From NCBI RefSeq assembly GCF_009806555.1, contig NZ_VUOK01000054.1:62001-126000 (forward strand): DNA of 64,000 bases, written 5' to 3'. The stretch is from Methylobacterium sp. 2A (GTDB taxonomy: Bacteria; Pseudomonadota; Alphaproteobacteria; Rhizobiales; Beijerinckiaceae). Both the position numbers and the translations under genes were made by a program. Below are positions 51,746 to 60,462 of this stretch, piece by piece. The notes under the pieces are model-generated. The model was not told where the DNA came from and did not search any database. It saw nothing but the letters and a program-made list of their open reading frames with translations. Position 1 is the first letter of the stretch, and the number at the start of each line of letters is the position of its first letter.

Positions 51746-53461
51746 TCAGACCAGCGGGTTGAGGCTGTCGTTGCGCGGCGGGATCGGGGCCCGCATGGTG
51801 AGGGCGAAGCCTCCGGGGGCATAGTCGGTCGTCACCTCGGCCTGGACCTGCGCGATCAGCACCCGCTGGAGCAGCCGCGAGCCGAAACCCTGGCGGCTCG
51901 GCGGCGCGACCGGCGGCCCCCCGGTCTCCCGCCAGCAGAAGCGCAGGATCCCGGCGGGCCCGCCGGGCTCCAGCGTCCAGTCCACCGCGACCCGCCCGGT
52001 CCGGTTCGAGAGCGCCCCGTATTTGGCGGCGTTGGTGGTGAGTTCGTGGATCGCCATCCCGATCGGCACCGCGATCTCCGAGGGCAGATCGATGGCCGGC
52101 CCCGACAGGCTGATCCGGCCCTCGGCGCCCCCCTCCGCGGTCACCTCCGCGTAGGGCCTCAGCTCGTTGAGCAGGAGATTCTCCAGCGAGGCCATCTGCC
52201 ACGTGTCCTCGGTGAGCACCGAGTGGGTGTGGGCCAGCGATTTGATGCGCCCGACGAAGGCCTCGTAGAAGCTCTCGATGCTCGATGCCGTGCGCGCCGT
52301 GGAGCCCACGATCGCCTGGACGGTGGCGAGCGTGTTCTTCACCCGGTGGTGCAGCTCGCGGATGAGCAGGCTCTGGCGCTCCTCGGCGATGCGCCGGTCG
52401 GTCACGTCCGCCACCACCCCGATCAGGCGGCGCGGCAGGCGGCCGGGGGCGTCGCGCTCGAACCGGCCGGCCATGTCGATCGTGCGCCACGCGCCGTCCG
52501 ACTTGCGCCGGATGCGGCCGCTGATCTGCAGGATCCCGTCCTCCCGCAGCGCCCGCGAGATCGCCTTGCGCACCGCCGGCCGGTCCTCCGGGTGGAGGAT
52601 GTCGTTGAGGAACTCGGCCTTGCCGATGGTGCCGTCCTCGGGCGCGTGCCCGAAGATCTCGTACATGTGCTCGTTCTCCCAGATCGCCTGGTCCTCGAGC
52701 ATGTGCCACTCGAAGATGCCGAGCTTGGCGATCGTGGTGGCGACGCGCAGGCGCTGGTCGCGGGACAGGATCTCGTCCCGGGCCTCGACCCGGGTGGTGA
52801 TGTCCTGGATGACGCCGACCATGCTGAGGGGCCGGCCGTCGGGACCCGGCACCGCCTGCCCCCGGACCCGCAGGATCACCGTGCGCCCGGTGACCGTGAT
52901 GGGCGTGTCGAACTGGTAGGGCGAACCCGTCGAACCCGCCTCGGCGATGAGCGCGCTGAGGCGGGCGTGCTCGGCCTCCGACAGGCTGGACTTCAGCTCC
53001 TCCCAGGACACGGAGCGGCCCGGCGGCCGGCCCAGGATCCGCGCGGCGCGGCGCGAGAGCGTCAGGAGGCCCGTCGCCCTGTCCCAGCGCCATTCCCCGA
53101 GGCCGGCCGCGGTCAGCGCCTCGCTGTTGGCCTCCGAATGGGCGGCCGTGTCGACGTCGACGGATTCGACCACGAGGGTACGGCCCGCCCGGCGCACCCG
53201 CACGTCCAGGCTGCTGCCATCGGCGCGCCGCCAGAATTGAAGGCCGGTCTGGAGCCCTCCGGGCTCCTCGCCGAGCATGTCGGCCACCGCCCGGCCGACC
53301 AGGGTGCCGGGCGCCCAGCCGATCAGATCGTGCAGGGTCCGGTTGGCGGCGGCGATCACGGTCTCGTCCGCCGACAGCACGAGGAGGCCGATCGCGGCCT
53401 CGTCGAAGCCGGTGCGATACGGGTCGTCCGCCGCCGGGCCCTGGCCCACCCACTCACTCAC
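51746..53461 (-). CDS. PAS-domain sensor histidine kinase, HWE family
   Basis: A 571-aa soluble kinase with three PAS regions (about residues 15-100, 105-220 and 240-370) and a C-terminal HWE kinase domain. The phosphoacceptor is in IRELHHRVKNTLATVQAIVG; the N-box HELTTNAAKYGAL and the family marks FYEAFVGRIKSLAHTHSVL and GFGSRLLQRVL follow. No response regulator is adjacent; HWE kinases often feed PhyR-type general stress control. GTG at 53461 is chosen (AGGA 9 bases upstream); GTG at 53497 is also possible. A PAS lacking the LOV Cys suggests redox or ligand sensing rather than light. Confidence 0.88.
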   Translation of the reverse strand: MSEWVGQGPAADDPYRTGFDEAAIGLLVLSADETVIAAANRTLHDLIGWAPGTLVGRAVADMLGEEPGGLQTGLQFWRRADGSSLDVRVRRAGRTLVVESVDVDTAAHSEANSEALTAAGLGEWRWDRATGLLTLSRRAARILGRPPGRSVSWEELKSSLSEAEHARLSALIAEAGSTGSPYQFDTPITVTGRTVILRVRGQAVPGPDGRPLSMVGVIQDITTRVEARDEILSRDQRLRVATTIAKLGIFEWHMLEDQAIWENEHMYEIFGHAPEDGTIGKAEFLNDILHPEDRPAVRKAISRALREDGILQISGRIRRKSDGAWRTIDMAGRFERDAPGRLPRRLIGVVADVTDRRIAEERQSLLIRELHHRVKNTLATVQAIVGSTARTASSIESFYEAFVGRIKSLAHTHSVLTEDTWQMASLENLLLNELRPYAEVTAEGGAEGRISLSGPAIDLPSEIAVPIGMAIHELTTNAAKYGALSNRTGRVAVDWTLEPGGPAGILRFCWRETGGPPVAPPSRQGFGSRLLQRVLIAQVQAEVTTDYAPGGFALTMRAPIPPRNDSLNPLV

Positions 53462-53638
53462 TTGGACGAATCCTCGAACGCGCCCCAGCGCGCTCACGCA
53501 GGAGATGGCCCCTCGCCCGTCGCGACCGGATCAGGATGGCGCCCGAGCGTGGCCGTGGCAAGGTGATCCCCCGGAATTGCGGTGCCCCGTCCCTGCGGGC
53601 TTAGAGCCTGGACGGCCGAAGGGGAAGCCGGGCGTGCG

Positions 53639-54382
53639 TCAGGCGGAGGTTCCGGAGCCGCGCGGCAGGCGGGCGAATTCCAGGTAGGTCGGCCGCCGTC
53701 CGGCCGCCAGCGCCTTGGCCTCGTAGCGGGTGCCGGGCCAGCCCGGGAAGGGTTTCGTCCAGTCCGACGCCGCCCGCGCCGTCCAGGTCAGGACCGGGCA
53801 GCGCGCGGCCCGGACCAGGGTCCAGCCGGCATAGTCGTCGATGTCGCTGGCGAAGCGGAACAGGCCGCCATCCTTGAGCACCCGGCCGATCTCGGCGAGC
53901 GAGGCGTCCGAGACGAAGCGGCGCTTGCGCTGGCGCCGCTTCGGCCAGGGATCGGGATAGAGCAGGTAGACCCGGTCCAGGCACGCATCCGGCAGGCGCG
54001 CCAGCAGGGCGGTCACGTCCTCGTCGCGGATGCGGATGTTGCGCAAGGACCGCGCCTCGATCGCGGCGAGAAGCTTCACCACGCCGTTGACGAAGGGCTC
54101 GGCCCCGATGAAGCCGGTGTCGGGATGGGCCGCGGCCTGCGCGGCGAGGTGCTCCCCGCCCCCGAAGCCGATCTCCAGCCAGACCGCTTCGGGTGGGGCG
54201 GGGAAGAGCGTGCGCGGATCGAGGGGTTTGTCGTCCGGCGGCAGGGTGACGCGCAGGTTCGGCAGCAGCTCGGCGAGGCGCCGCTCCTGCTCGCCACGCA
54301 GGCGCTTGCCCTTGCGCCGGCCGAAGAAGGCGCGCTCCGGCTCCTCGGCCGAGGGACCGGGCGGCCGGCTCATCTCAGACAT
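53639..54382 (-). CDS. trmB: tRNA (guanine-46-N7)-methyltransferase
   Basis: Methylates G46 in the variable loop of tRNAs. The 247-aa protein has VWLEIGFGGGEHLAAQAAA (SAM site), IRDEDVTALLARLPD, YLLYPDPWPKRRQRKRRFV, the signature PDPWPKxRHxKRR, and FASDIDDYAGWTL. It follows metK on the same strand, as in most alphaproteobacteria, and uses the SAM that MetK makes. Confidence 0.94.
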   Translation of the reverse strand: MSEMSRPPGPSAEEPERAFFGRRKGKRLRGEQERRLAELLPNLRVTLPPDDKPLDPRTLFPAPPEAVWLEIGFGGGEHLAAQAAAHPDTGFIGAEPFVNGVVKLLAAIEARSLRNIRIRDEDVTALLARLPDACLDRVYLLYPDPWPKRRQRKRRFVSDASLAEIGRVLKDGGLFRFASDIDDYAGWTLVRAARCPVLTWTARAASDWTKPFPGWPGTRYEAKALAAGRRPTYLEFARLPRGSGTSA

Positions 54383-54537
54383 GGCAACGACTTGGTTTCG
54401 GCCCGTTCAGCGCAAGAGCGAAGGGTTTCCAAGGGGCGCGAGCCCTTTGGCGGGTCGTCGGGGCGGAGCCTGACAGCAGAGCTTGAGCCCTGCACCCGCA
54501 AAAGGTTTCGACCGTCTGGAACCAGACTGCGCGCGGC

Positions 54538-55716
54538 TCAGGCCAGCGCCGACTTCAGCTTGTCGGCGAGGTCGGTCCGCTCCCAGGAGAAGCCGCCATC
54601 GGCCTCCGGGGCGCGGCCGAAATGGCCGTAGGCCGCAGTGCGCGCATAGATCGGCTTGTTGAGGCCGAGCGCCGTGCGGATGCCGCGGGGCGAGAGGTCC
54701 AGGGCGTCCATCAGCACGCCTTCGAGCTTGGCCTCGTCGACGTTCCCGGTGCCGTGCAGGTCCACGTAGATCGAGAGCGGCTTCGACACGCCGATCGCGT
54801 AGGCGAGCTGGATCGTCGCGCGCCGGGCGAGCCCGGCCGCCACGACGTTCTTGGCGAGGTAGCGGGCCGCGTAGGCGGCCGAGCGGTCCACCTTGGTCGG
54901 ATCCTTGCCCGAGAAGGCGCCGCCGCCATGGGGGGCCGCACCGCCGTAGGTGTCCACGATGATCTTGCGGCCGGTGAGGCCGGCATCGCCGTCCGGGCCG
55001 CCGATCACGAACTTGCCGGTCGGGTTCACGTGCCAGACGGTCCCCTCGTTGACCCAGCCCTCCGGCAGGGCCTTGCGGATGTAGGGCTCGACGATGGCGC
55101 GCACGTCCGCCGAGTCCAGGGACTCGTCGAGGTGCTGGGTCGAGAGCACGATCTGCGTGACCTCGACCGGCCGGCCGTTCTCGTAGCGGACCGTCACCTG
55201 GCTCTTGGCGTCGGGGCCGAGCTTGGCGGCATCGCCCTGCTTGGCCCGGCGGGCGTCGGCGAGGTCCTTGAGGATCCGGTGGGCGTAGAAGATCGGGGCC
55301 GGCATCAGCTCCGGGGTCTCGTCGGCCGCGTAGCCGAACATGATGCCCTGGTCGCCCGCGCCCTCATCCTTGTTGCCGGCCGCGTCCACGCCCTGGGCGA
55401 TGTCGGCCGACTGCGCGTGCAGATGGATGGCGACGTCGTTGTTCTTCCAGTGGAAGCCCGCCTGCTCGTAGCCGATATCCTTCACCGCCTCGCGGGTCAG
55501 GGCTTCGAGATCCTTGAAGGTGACCGAATCCGGCCCGCGCACCTCGCCGGCGATGACGATGCGGTTGGTGGTGGCCAGCGTCTCGACGCCGAGACGCGCC
55601 TCAGGCATCGCCGACAGATAGGCATCGACCACGGTATCCGAGATCCTGTCGCAGACCTTGTCCGGGTGCCCCTCGGAGACGGACTCGCTGGTGAACAGGT
55701 AGTTGGAACGCGGCAT
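54538..55716 (-). CDS. metK: S-adenosylmethionine synthetase
   Basis: Makes SAM from methionine and ATP. The 392-aa protein starts PRSNYLFTSESVSEGHPDKVCDR with the GHPDK signature near residue 17, has GAGDQGIMFGYAADET, KVDRSAAYAARYLAKNVVAAG and the C-terminal phosphate loop GAFSGKDPTKVDRS. The ATG at 55716 is the conserved start. Its leader holds two overlapping hairpins and a plausible -35/-10 pair (TTGACC-N17-GAGAAC). Confidence 0.96.
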   Translation of the reverse strand: MPRSNYLFTSESVSEGHPDKVCDRISDTVVDAYLSAMPEARLGVETLATTNRIVIAGEVRGPDSVTFKDLEALTREAVKDIGYEQAGFHWKNNDVAIHLHAQSADIAQGVDAAGNKDEGAGDQGIMFGYAADETPELMPAPIFYAHRILKDLADARRAKQGDAAKLGPDAKSQVTVRYENGRPVEVTQIVLSTQHLDESLDSADVRAIVEPYIRKALPEGWVNEGTVWHVNPTGKFVIGGPDGDAGLTGRKIIVDTYGGAAPHGGGAFSGKDPTKVDRSAAYAARYLAKNVVAAGLARRATIQLAYAIGVSKPLSIYVDLHGTGNVDEAKLEGVLMDALDLSPRGIRTALGLNKPIYARTAAYGHFGRAPEADGGFSWERTDLADKLKSALA

Positions 55717-55760
55717 GGATGGCCTCGGCTGCAGAGCACGCCGGCGCAATCGCGGCGCTT

Positions 55761-55795
55761 GACCCTTCTTGGGGTCGGGGTTCTCGCACCCGACC
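55761..55795 (-). promoter_or_regulatory. metK leader: two overlapping hairpins
   Basis: On the minus strand GGTCGGG and CCCGACC (ends 55773-55795) form a 7-bp stem around TGCGAGAAC; GACCC and GGGTC (55761-55776) form a second stem. They share four bases (55773-55776), so both cannot form together. They lie 45-80 bases before the metK ATG. This could be a switch, or chance in G/C-rich DNA; I see no match to the known SAM riboswitch consensus sequences. Confidence 0.3.
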
Positions 55796-55977
55796 TGAGT
55801 CCGGTCAAGACGGATTGCCGAACGGATCCGCTATAACGGACGATGCGAGCGAAAAAACGGCCGGTGCCGAATACCTAGAGCACCGTTCCGGAGATCAGAA
55901 TCGGTACGATGCTCGAGGTTCTGGTTCCCGCATCATCTTGTTTCCGAAAGCCAGCGACCAGCTTTCGGGACGATGCT

Positions 55978-56382
55978 TTAGCTGCCGAGCTTGTTCTCCA
56001 GCGCCCGGATCGCGTCGGCGACGTTGCGGCGGGTCTCTTCGGAGCAATTCTCGATGATGTGCCGGCCCACGACCTCGGCCAGCCCCTTCAGCCCGCTGTC
56101 GGACAGGGGAGCCTGCTCGCGCTCGCCGAAGCCGGGGGCGACGAAGTCGTCGGTCCGCGGCATGCCCTTGAAGAAGTAATCCATCGGCACGCCGGTCATC
56201 CGGGAGAAGATGTCGAGATGGACGGCACTGATCCGGTTGGTGCCCTTCTCGTACTTCTGAAGCTGAGCAGCAGACATACCGAAGCTTTGCGCGACGCGGC
56301 GCTGCGTGAGGGATGCCTTCCGCCGCTGCTCAGCGATGCGCTGCCCGACATAGACGTCGCGCTGATCGGTTTTCTGACCCGC
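55978..56382 (-). CDS. XRE-family transcriptional regulator next to metK
   Basis: A 134-aa protein with an N-terminal helix-turn-helix: VYVGQRIAEQRRKASLTQRRVAQSFGMSAAQLQKYEKGTNRIS (residues about 10-55), followed by a helical dimerisation region LSDSGLKGLAEVVGRHIIEN. It is encoded directly upstream of metK on the same strand, a conserved order in rhizobia, so it may control metK. The start at 56382 is the ATG before the HTH; 56427 is an alternative. Confidence 0.88.
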   Translation of the reverse strand, partial: AGQKTDQRDVYVGQRIAEQRRKASLTQRRVAQSFGMSAAQLQKYEKGTNRISAVHLDIFSRMTGVPMDYFFKGMPRTDDFVAPGFGEREQAPLSDSGLKGLAEVVGRHIIENCSEETRRNVADAIRALENKLGS

Positions 56383-56542
56383 CATGAAGAAGCTCGCCCA
56401 CCCCCTTGCCACGATTCCTGGCGGCAAAGCTTAGCGCGGACCGGACATCTTGTCACCGGTGGACGATCCACAGGGTGAAGTATCCGCTTACGCCGCAAGC
56501 TGTGCGGCGTCCCCGAATGCGGAATGCCCGAATGCGGAATGA

Positions 56543-56884
56543 TGGCGTCCCCGGCAGGGCTCGAACCTGCGACCCCAGGTTTCATACCACTTCGGCTTTC
56601 GCCGCCGCGACCCGAGAGCCGCGTTCGTGGCCTGGACTATCCCTTCACCCTGGACCGGACTCGCGTCCGGGCTTTAGGTGCCGCCCGTCTAGTCTCTACA
56701 CCTTCCCGCGGAGCGCGGATGCGCCGGGCGGGCTTGGCTCGGGATCGGCAGGGTGCCGGACGACAGGCGCCGGCGCCGGAAGCTTTCCCCGACTTTGAGC
56801 GGATCCGCCGCGCGGTTTCCCGGCGCGACGCCCAATTGAACCTGTTTAGGAAACCTGTGCTCTGTCCAGCTGAGCTACGGAGAC
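56543..56884 (-). tRNA. tRNA-Arg (anticodon CCT), interrupted by a group I intron
   Basis: The 5' exon (56884-56848) is GTCTCCGTAGCTCAG... ending in the anticodon CCT; the 3' exon (56582-56543) starts AAACCTGGGG and ends ...GGGGAC, G, CCA. Joined, they give a normal cloverleaf: acceptor GTCTCCG/CGGGGAC (one T-G), anticodon stem CAGGT/ACCTG, loop TTCCTAA, T-stem GCAGG/CCTGC. The CCT anticodon reads the rare AGG codon. Confidence 0.93.
56583..56847 (-). ncRNA. Group I self-splicing intron (IC3-like) in tRNA-Arg(CCT)
   Basis: The 265-nt intron sits after the third anticodon base. On the minus strand it contains GCCGGGAAACC (P4 region), GAGACTAGACGG (P7 5' strand, at 56681-56700) and GGGATAGTCCAG (P7 3' strand), the conserved R and S elements of group I introns, in the same order and spacing as the Azoarcus tRNA-Ile intron. 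It ends in G. An internal GGG could pair with the exon end CCT, giving the required U-G pair at the 5' splice site. No homing endonuclease is encoded. Introns at this tRNA-Arg site are known in alphaproteobacteria. Confidence 0.88.
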
Positions 56885-56977
56885 AACCGGGGGCTCCATA
56901 GCATTTCCCCCGTCGCAGGCCAACCGCACGCCGGTGGACAGGCGCTTTCCACGGCGCATGATGTCCCGGGGTATCGC

Positions 56978-57811
56978 ATGCGTGGGACGGCGGGATCGGC
57001 GAAGCGGATCGGGACCGCGCTTCTGGCCGCCTGGGCGGGCGTGGCCACCGCGTGGGCGGCACCGCGGGGCGGCGCGGCGGATTGCACGGCGGGCCCGTCG
57101 CGCCCCGAGGTGCTGGAGGGCATCGGACTCCGGGGCGAACTCCGCCTTGCCTCGGGGGCCCGGGCGGTGCTCGATTCCCTGCGCTGGCCGGATGCGCCGG
57201 ATATGGCCGCGGCGGCGCAGGCCTGGCTCGACGCGCGGCGGGGCACCGCCCTCACGCTGACGCCGCGGGGGCAGCGCGACCGCTGGGGCCGGGAGCGGGC
57301 CGATATTCAGCGCGCGGAGGGCGATGAGGATCTCGCGGGCGGCCTGATCGGCGAAGGGCTGGCCTTTGCGGACGCGAACGAGGCCGATTCGCTCTGCCGC
57401 CCGGCCCTGCATCTGGTCGAGGCGGCCGCGCGGGCAAAACGGCTCGGCCTGTGGCGCGAGCCCCTACCCGCCGCGACCGATGGTCCGGCGCTGCGGGCGC
57501 TCGCCGGCCGCTTCGTGGTGGTGGAGGGCCGGCTGCGCCATGTCGGCGCGCGCAGCAACCGGGCCTATCTCGATTTCGGCATACGGGGCACGGACGCGCT
57601 CACGGTGACGGTATCGAAACGCACTTGGCGAAGGGTGCGTGCCCGTGGTTTGAGTGCAGCCTCGCTCGAAGGCCGGCCCGTGCGGGTGCGCGGCGTCCTG
57701 GAAATCTGGCGCGGTCCGACCCTGGAGGCCGGGGCCGACGCCATCGAGGTCCTCGGCGAGGCGGACCGGCCCGAGGCCGGCCCGGAGACGGAACGGGGGC
57801 TGCGGCGCTGA
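56978..57811 (+). CDS. Thermonuclease (SNase)-like exported protein
   Basis: A 277-aa protein with a signal peptide (residues 1-28, ending near AWAAPRG) and an SNase-like OB fold: LRLASGARAVLDSLRWPD, LTLTPRGQRDRWGRERADI with the Arg near the active site, and VRVRGVLEIWRGPTLEAGADA at the end. The catalytic Asp/Glu set of staphylococcal nuclease is not fully visible, so activity is uncertain. It starts beyond the intron-bearing tRNA and is followed by the M48 protease gene 5 bases later. Confidence 0.7.
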   Translation: MRGTAGSAKRIGTALLAAWAGVATAWAAPRGGAADCTAGPSRPEVLEGIGLRGELRLASGARAVLDSLRWPDAPDMAAAAQAWLDARRGTALTLTPRGQRDRWGRERADIQRAEGDEDLAGGLIGEGLAFADANEADSLCRPALHLVEAAARAKRLGLWREPLPAATDGPALRALAGRFVVVEGRLRHVGARSNRAYLDFGIRGTDALTVTVSKRTWRRVRARGLSAASLEGRPVRVRGVLEIWRGPTLEAGADAIEVLGEADRPEAGPETERGLRR

Positions 57812-57816
57812 TCGCG

Positions 57817-59298
57817 ATGGGCGGGATCACGGGGGGATTCTTTCGATGGGCGGACCGTGTCTCGCCGAGGTCGGCGGCGCCCTGTGCCGCGGCCTTGTTG
57901 AGCATGCTCCTGGGTGCCTGCGTGGCCGACCAGACCGCCGCGACCGTGCAGCCGGCCGTGGTGCGGGTCCCCGTCGAGGCGCCGCGGACCACCGGCCGCG
58001 AGCGCGTCGCGGATGCGGATCATCTCAAGCTGGTCGCCTCCTTCGGCGGCGAGGCCCGTGCCCCCAACGTGACGCGGATGCTCACGGAGGTGACCGACCG
58101 CCTCGTGAAGGCGAGCGACCGGCCGGACCAGACCTACGTGGTGACGCTCCTCGATTCCCCCGTGGTCAACGCCTTCGCGCTGCCGAACGGGCGGCTCTAC
58201 GTCACCCGCGGGCTGGTGGCGCTGGCGAGCGACACCTCCGAGGTGGCGGCCGTGCTGGCGCACGAGATGGCGCACGTGACCCTCAACCACGCCACCGCCC
58301 GCAGCGAGCTGGAACTGCGCTCGGCGCTGGTCAGCCGGGTCGTGCGGGACGTGCTGAACGACCCCGATACCGGCGCGCAGCTCCAGAACCAGTCGCGCTT
58401 CGCGCTCGCCCGCTTCTCCCGGGAGCAGGAGCTGGAGGCGGACGCCACCGGCGTGCGCACGCTCGCCAAGGCCGGCTACGATCCGTTCGCGGCGGGCCGG
58501 TTCCTCACCGCCCTCAACCGCTCGACCGGGCTGAAGGCCAACAGCGCCGCCGAGCCCGACATGCTGGCGACCCATCCGGGCACCGCCGAGCGCGTCGCGC
58601 AGGTCACCCGGGCGGCCCGCCGCATCGGCGCGCCGGGCATCGGCACCGACGACCGGGCCGGCTACCTCGCCGCGGTGGACGGGCTCGCCTACGGCGACAA
58701 CCCGCGCGACGGCGCGGTGCGGGGCCACCGCTTCATCCATCCCGGCCTCGGCATCGCCTTCGAGGTGCCGGACGGGTTCGCCTTGGAGAACACCCGCTCG
58801 GCGGTCCTCGGCACGACTCCGGACGGCAACCGGCGCCTGCTGTTCGACCAGATCGAGGCCAAGGACGGCCAGCCCCTCGACGCCGTGCTGAAGGCGAGCT
58901 GGAACGACGCGTTCGATCCGGCGGGCTTCGAGACCCGGGAGGTGGCCGGCCACCCGGCGGCCTTCGCGCTGTCCAGGGGCAAGGAATGGACCTTCCGGCT
59001 CGCGGCGATCCGGGTCGGCGACTCGACCTACCGGATGATCATGGCCGCCAAGGGCGCGACCGATCCCGACCCGGCCTTCCGCCGCTGGACCGCGACCCTC
59101 GGGTCGATCGCGCCCGACGAGGCGGTCCTGCGCCCCCTGCGGCTGCAGGTGGTGCAGGCGACCGCGCCCGGCGCCGAGGAGCTCGCCCGCCGCATGGCGG
59201 TGCCCGACCGGGCGCTCGAACGCTTCCTCGTCCTCAACGGGCTGGAGCGGGGCGCCTCACTGGTGCCGGGCCGCAGCTACAAGATCGTGACGGAATAG
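57817..59298 (+). CDS. M48-family metalloprotease, lipoprotein
   Basis: A 493-aa BepA/YfgC-like protein. The N-terminal signal ends in a lipobox (LLSMLLGACV, Cys near residue 35), so it should be lipid-anchored. The zinc site is VAAVLAHEMAHVTLNHATA (HExxH), with the third ligand in QELEADATGVRTLAKAG. The C-terminal half has no known domain until a LysM-like end (PDRALERFLVLNGLE, LVPGRSYKIV). It probably maintains outer-membrane assembly. Confidence 0.9.
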   Translation: MGGITGGFFRWADRVSPRSAAPCAAALLSMLLGACVADQTAATVQPAVVRVPVEAPRTTGRERVADADHLKLVASFGGEARAPNVTRMLTEVTDRLVKASDRPDQTYVVTLLDSPVVNAFALPNGRLYVTRGLVALASDTSEVAAVLAHEMAHVTLNHATARSELELRSALVSRVVRDVLNDPDTGAQLQNQSRFALARFSREQELEADATGVRTLAKAGYDPFAAGRFLTALNRSTGLKANSAAEPDMLATHPGTAERVAQVTRAARRIGAPGIGTDDRAGYLAAVDGLAYGDNPRDGAVRGHRFIHPGLGIAFEVPDGFALENTRSAVLGTTPDGNRRLLFDQIEAKDGQPLDAVLKASWNDAFDPAGFETREVAGHPAAFALSRGKEWTFRLAAIRVGDSTYRMIMAAKGATDPDPAFRRWTATLGSIAPDEAVLRPLRLQVVQATAPGAEELARRMAVPDRALERFLVLNGLERGASLVPGRSYKIVTE

Positions 59299-59371
59299 CG
59301 GCCCTGCGCGGTCGCGGCTTGTGCGGAACGCGGCCCCGGAGATCCTTCCGAGGTCGTTCAGGGAGAGCGCC

Positions 59372-60052
59372 GTGATTCGATTCTTCTACAATCTCAGCCC
59401 CAATCCCATGAAGGTCGCCCTCTGCCTGGAGGAGATGGGCCTGCCCTACGAGCCGGTGCCGGTGGATACCCGCAAGGGCGAGCAGTTCGACCCCGCCTAT
59501 CTGGCGCTCAACCCGAACGGGAAGGTGCCGACGATCGTCGACGGCGACGTCACGGTGTTCGATTCGAACGCGATCCTGCTCTACCTCGCGGGCAAGACCG
59601 GCCTGTTCCTGCCGGAGGGCGAGCCGGTCCGGGGCGAGATGCTGTCCTGGCTGATGTTCGTGGCCACCGGCATCGGGCCGTTTTCCGGCCAGTGCGTGCA
59701 TTTCCGCCATTTCGCGCGGGACGGGGGCGCCTACGCCACCGAGCGCTACACCTACGAGGCGCGCCGCCACTGGGGCATCCTCGACCAGCGGCTGAAGGAC
59801 CGGCCCTACATCCTGGGCGAGACCTACACGATCGTCGACATGGCAGCCTGGGGCTGGGCCCGGATGGTGCCGTTCGTGCTCGGCGAGGAGGCTTTCGAGG
59901 GCCTTCCCAACGTGAAGCGCCTTCTCGATACGATCAACGCCCGGCCGGCGGCCCAGGCCGCCGAGGCCCTGAAGACCCGGCACAGCTTCAAGGCCGAGAT
60001 GGACGACGAGGCGCGACGCATCATGTTCCCCGCCACGCAGAGTGCCGCCTGA
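59372..60052 (+). CDS. Glutathione S-transferase family protein
   Basis: A 226-aa two-domain GST: thioredoxin-fold N-terminus IRFFYNLSPNPMKVALCLEEMGLPYE (residues 2-26), NPNGKVPTIVDGDVTVFDSNAIL (glutathione-binding VP and DSNAI), and a helical C-terminal domain with YILGETYTIVDMAAWGW. Resembles the YghU/Nu-class disulfide-bond oxidoreductases. GTG start at 59372 with GGGAGAG 5 bases upstream. It is on the same strand as the M48 gene. Confidence 0.9.
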   Translation: MIRFFYNLSPNPMKVALCLEEMGLPYEPVPVDTRKGEQFDPAYLALNPNGKVPTIVDGDVTVFDSNAILLYLAGKTGLFLPEGEPVRGEMLSWLMFVATGIGPFSGQCVHFRHFARDGGAYATERYTYEARRHWGILDQRLKDRPYILGETYTIVDMAAWGWARMVPFVLGEEAFEGLPNVKRLLDTINARPAAQAAEALKTRHSFKAEMDDEARRIMFPATQSAA

Positions 60053-60462
60053 CGGACGATCATCCGAGCCCGACCGGCGGTTCAGGATTTTCACACGGCT
60101 TCGCCCTTCGCGGGTGCCGAGCGCGGAGCCCCGACGGGGTCTCCGGGGCTCTGCGCTGGCCCCGCGCAAGGGTTCGCCCTATCGGACTCCTGATTTTCGA
60201 TGGCGAGTCGTCAGATCGAAAACATTCTCTCGCGCCATGCCGATGACATGCTCAAGTAGAATTTAAACGCCCTCAAGACTAAATATTTGGATCCGCGATT
60301 GTTGGAAAGCGGCCGGTTATTCAAATCTTTGTACTTTCGGAGAAGATCGGACCCGATTCCAAGTCATGCTGGGCGGTTCCATGGAATGGGTGCGTGGTCC
60401 GGTTGTCACGGCCACGCTGCCATTCGTAGATTGACGGAATCGTGTCCGCGAGTCCGTTCCGC
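60053..60462. other. 410-bp intergenic region, partly A/T-rich
   Basis: The part at 60130-60160 holds the imperfect hairpin GAGCCCCGACGGGG...GGGGCTC, of the kind common after genes in this genome. The block at 60240-60330 (TTTAAACG, TAAATATTTGG) is clearly A/T-richer than the rest and may be the promoter of the OPT transporter. No open frame with family features. Confidence 0.5.
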
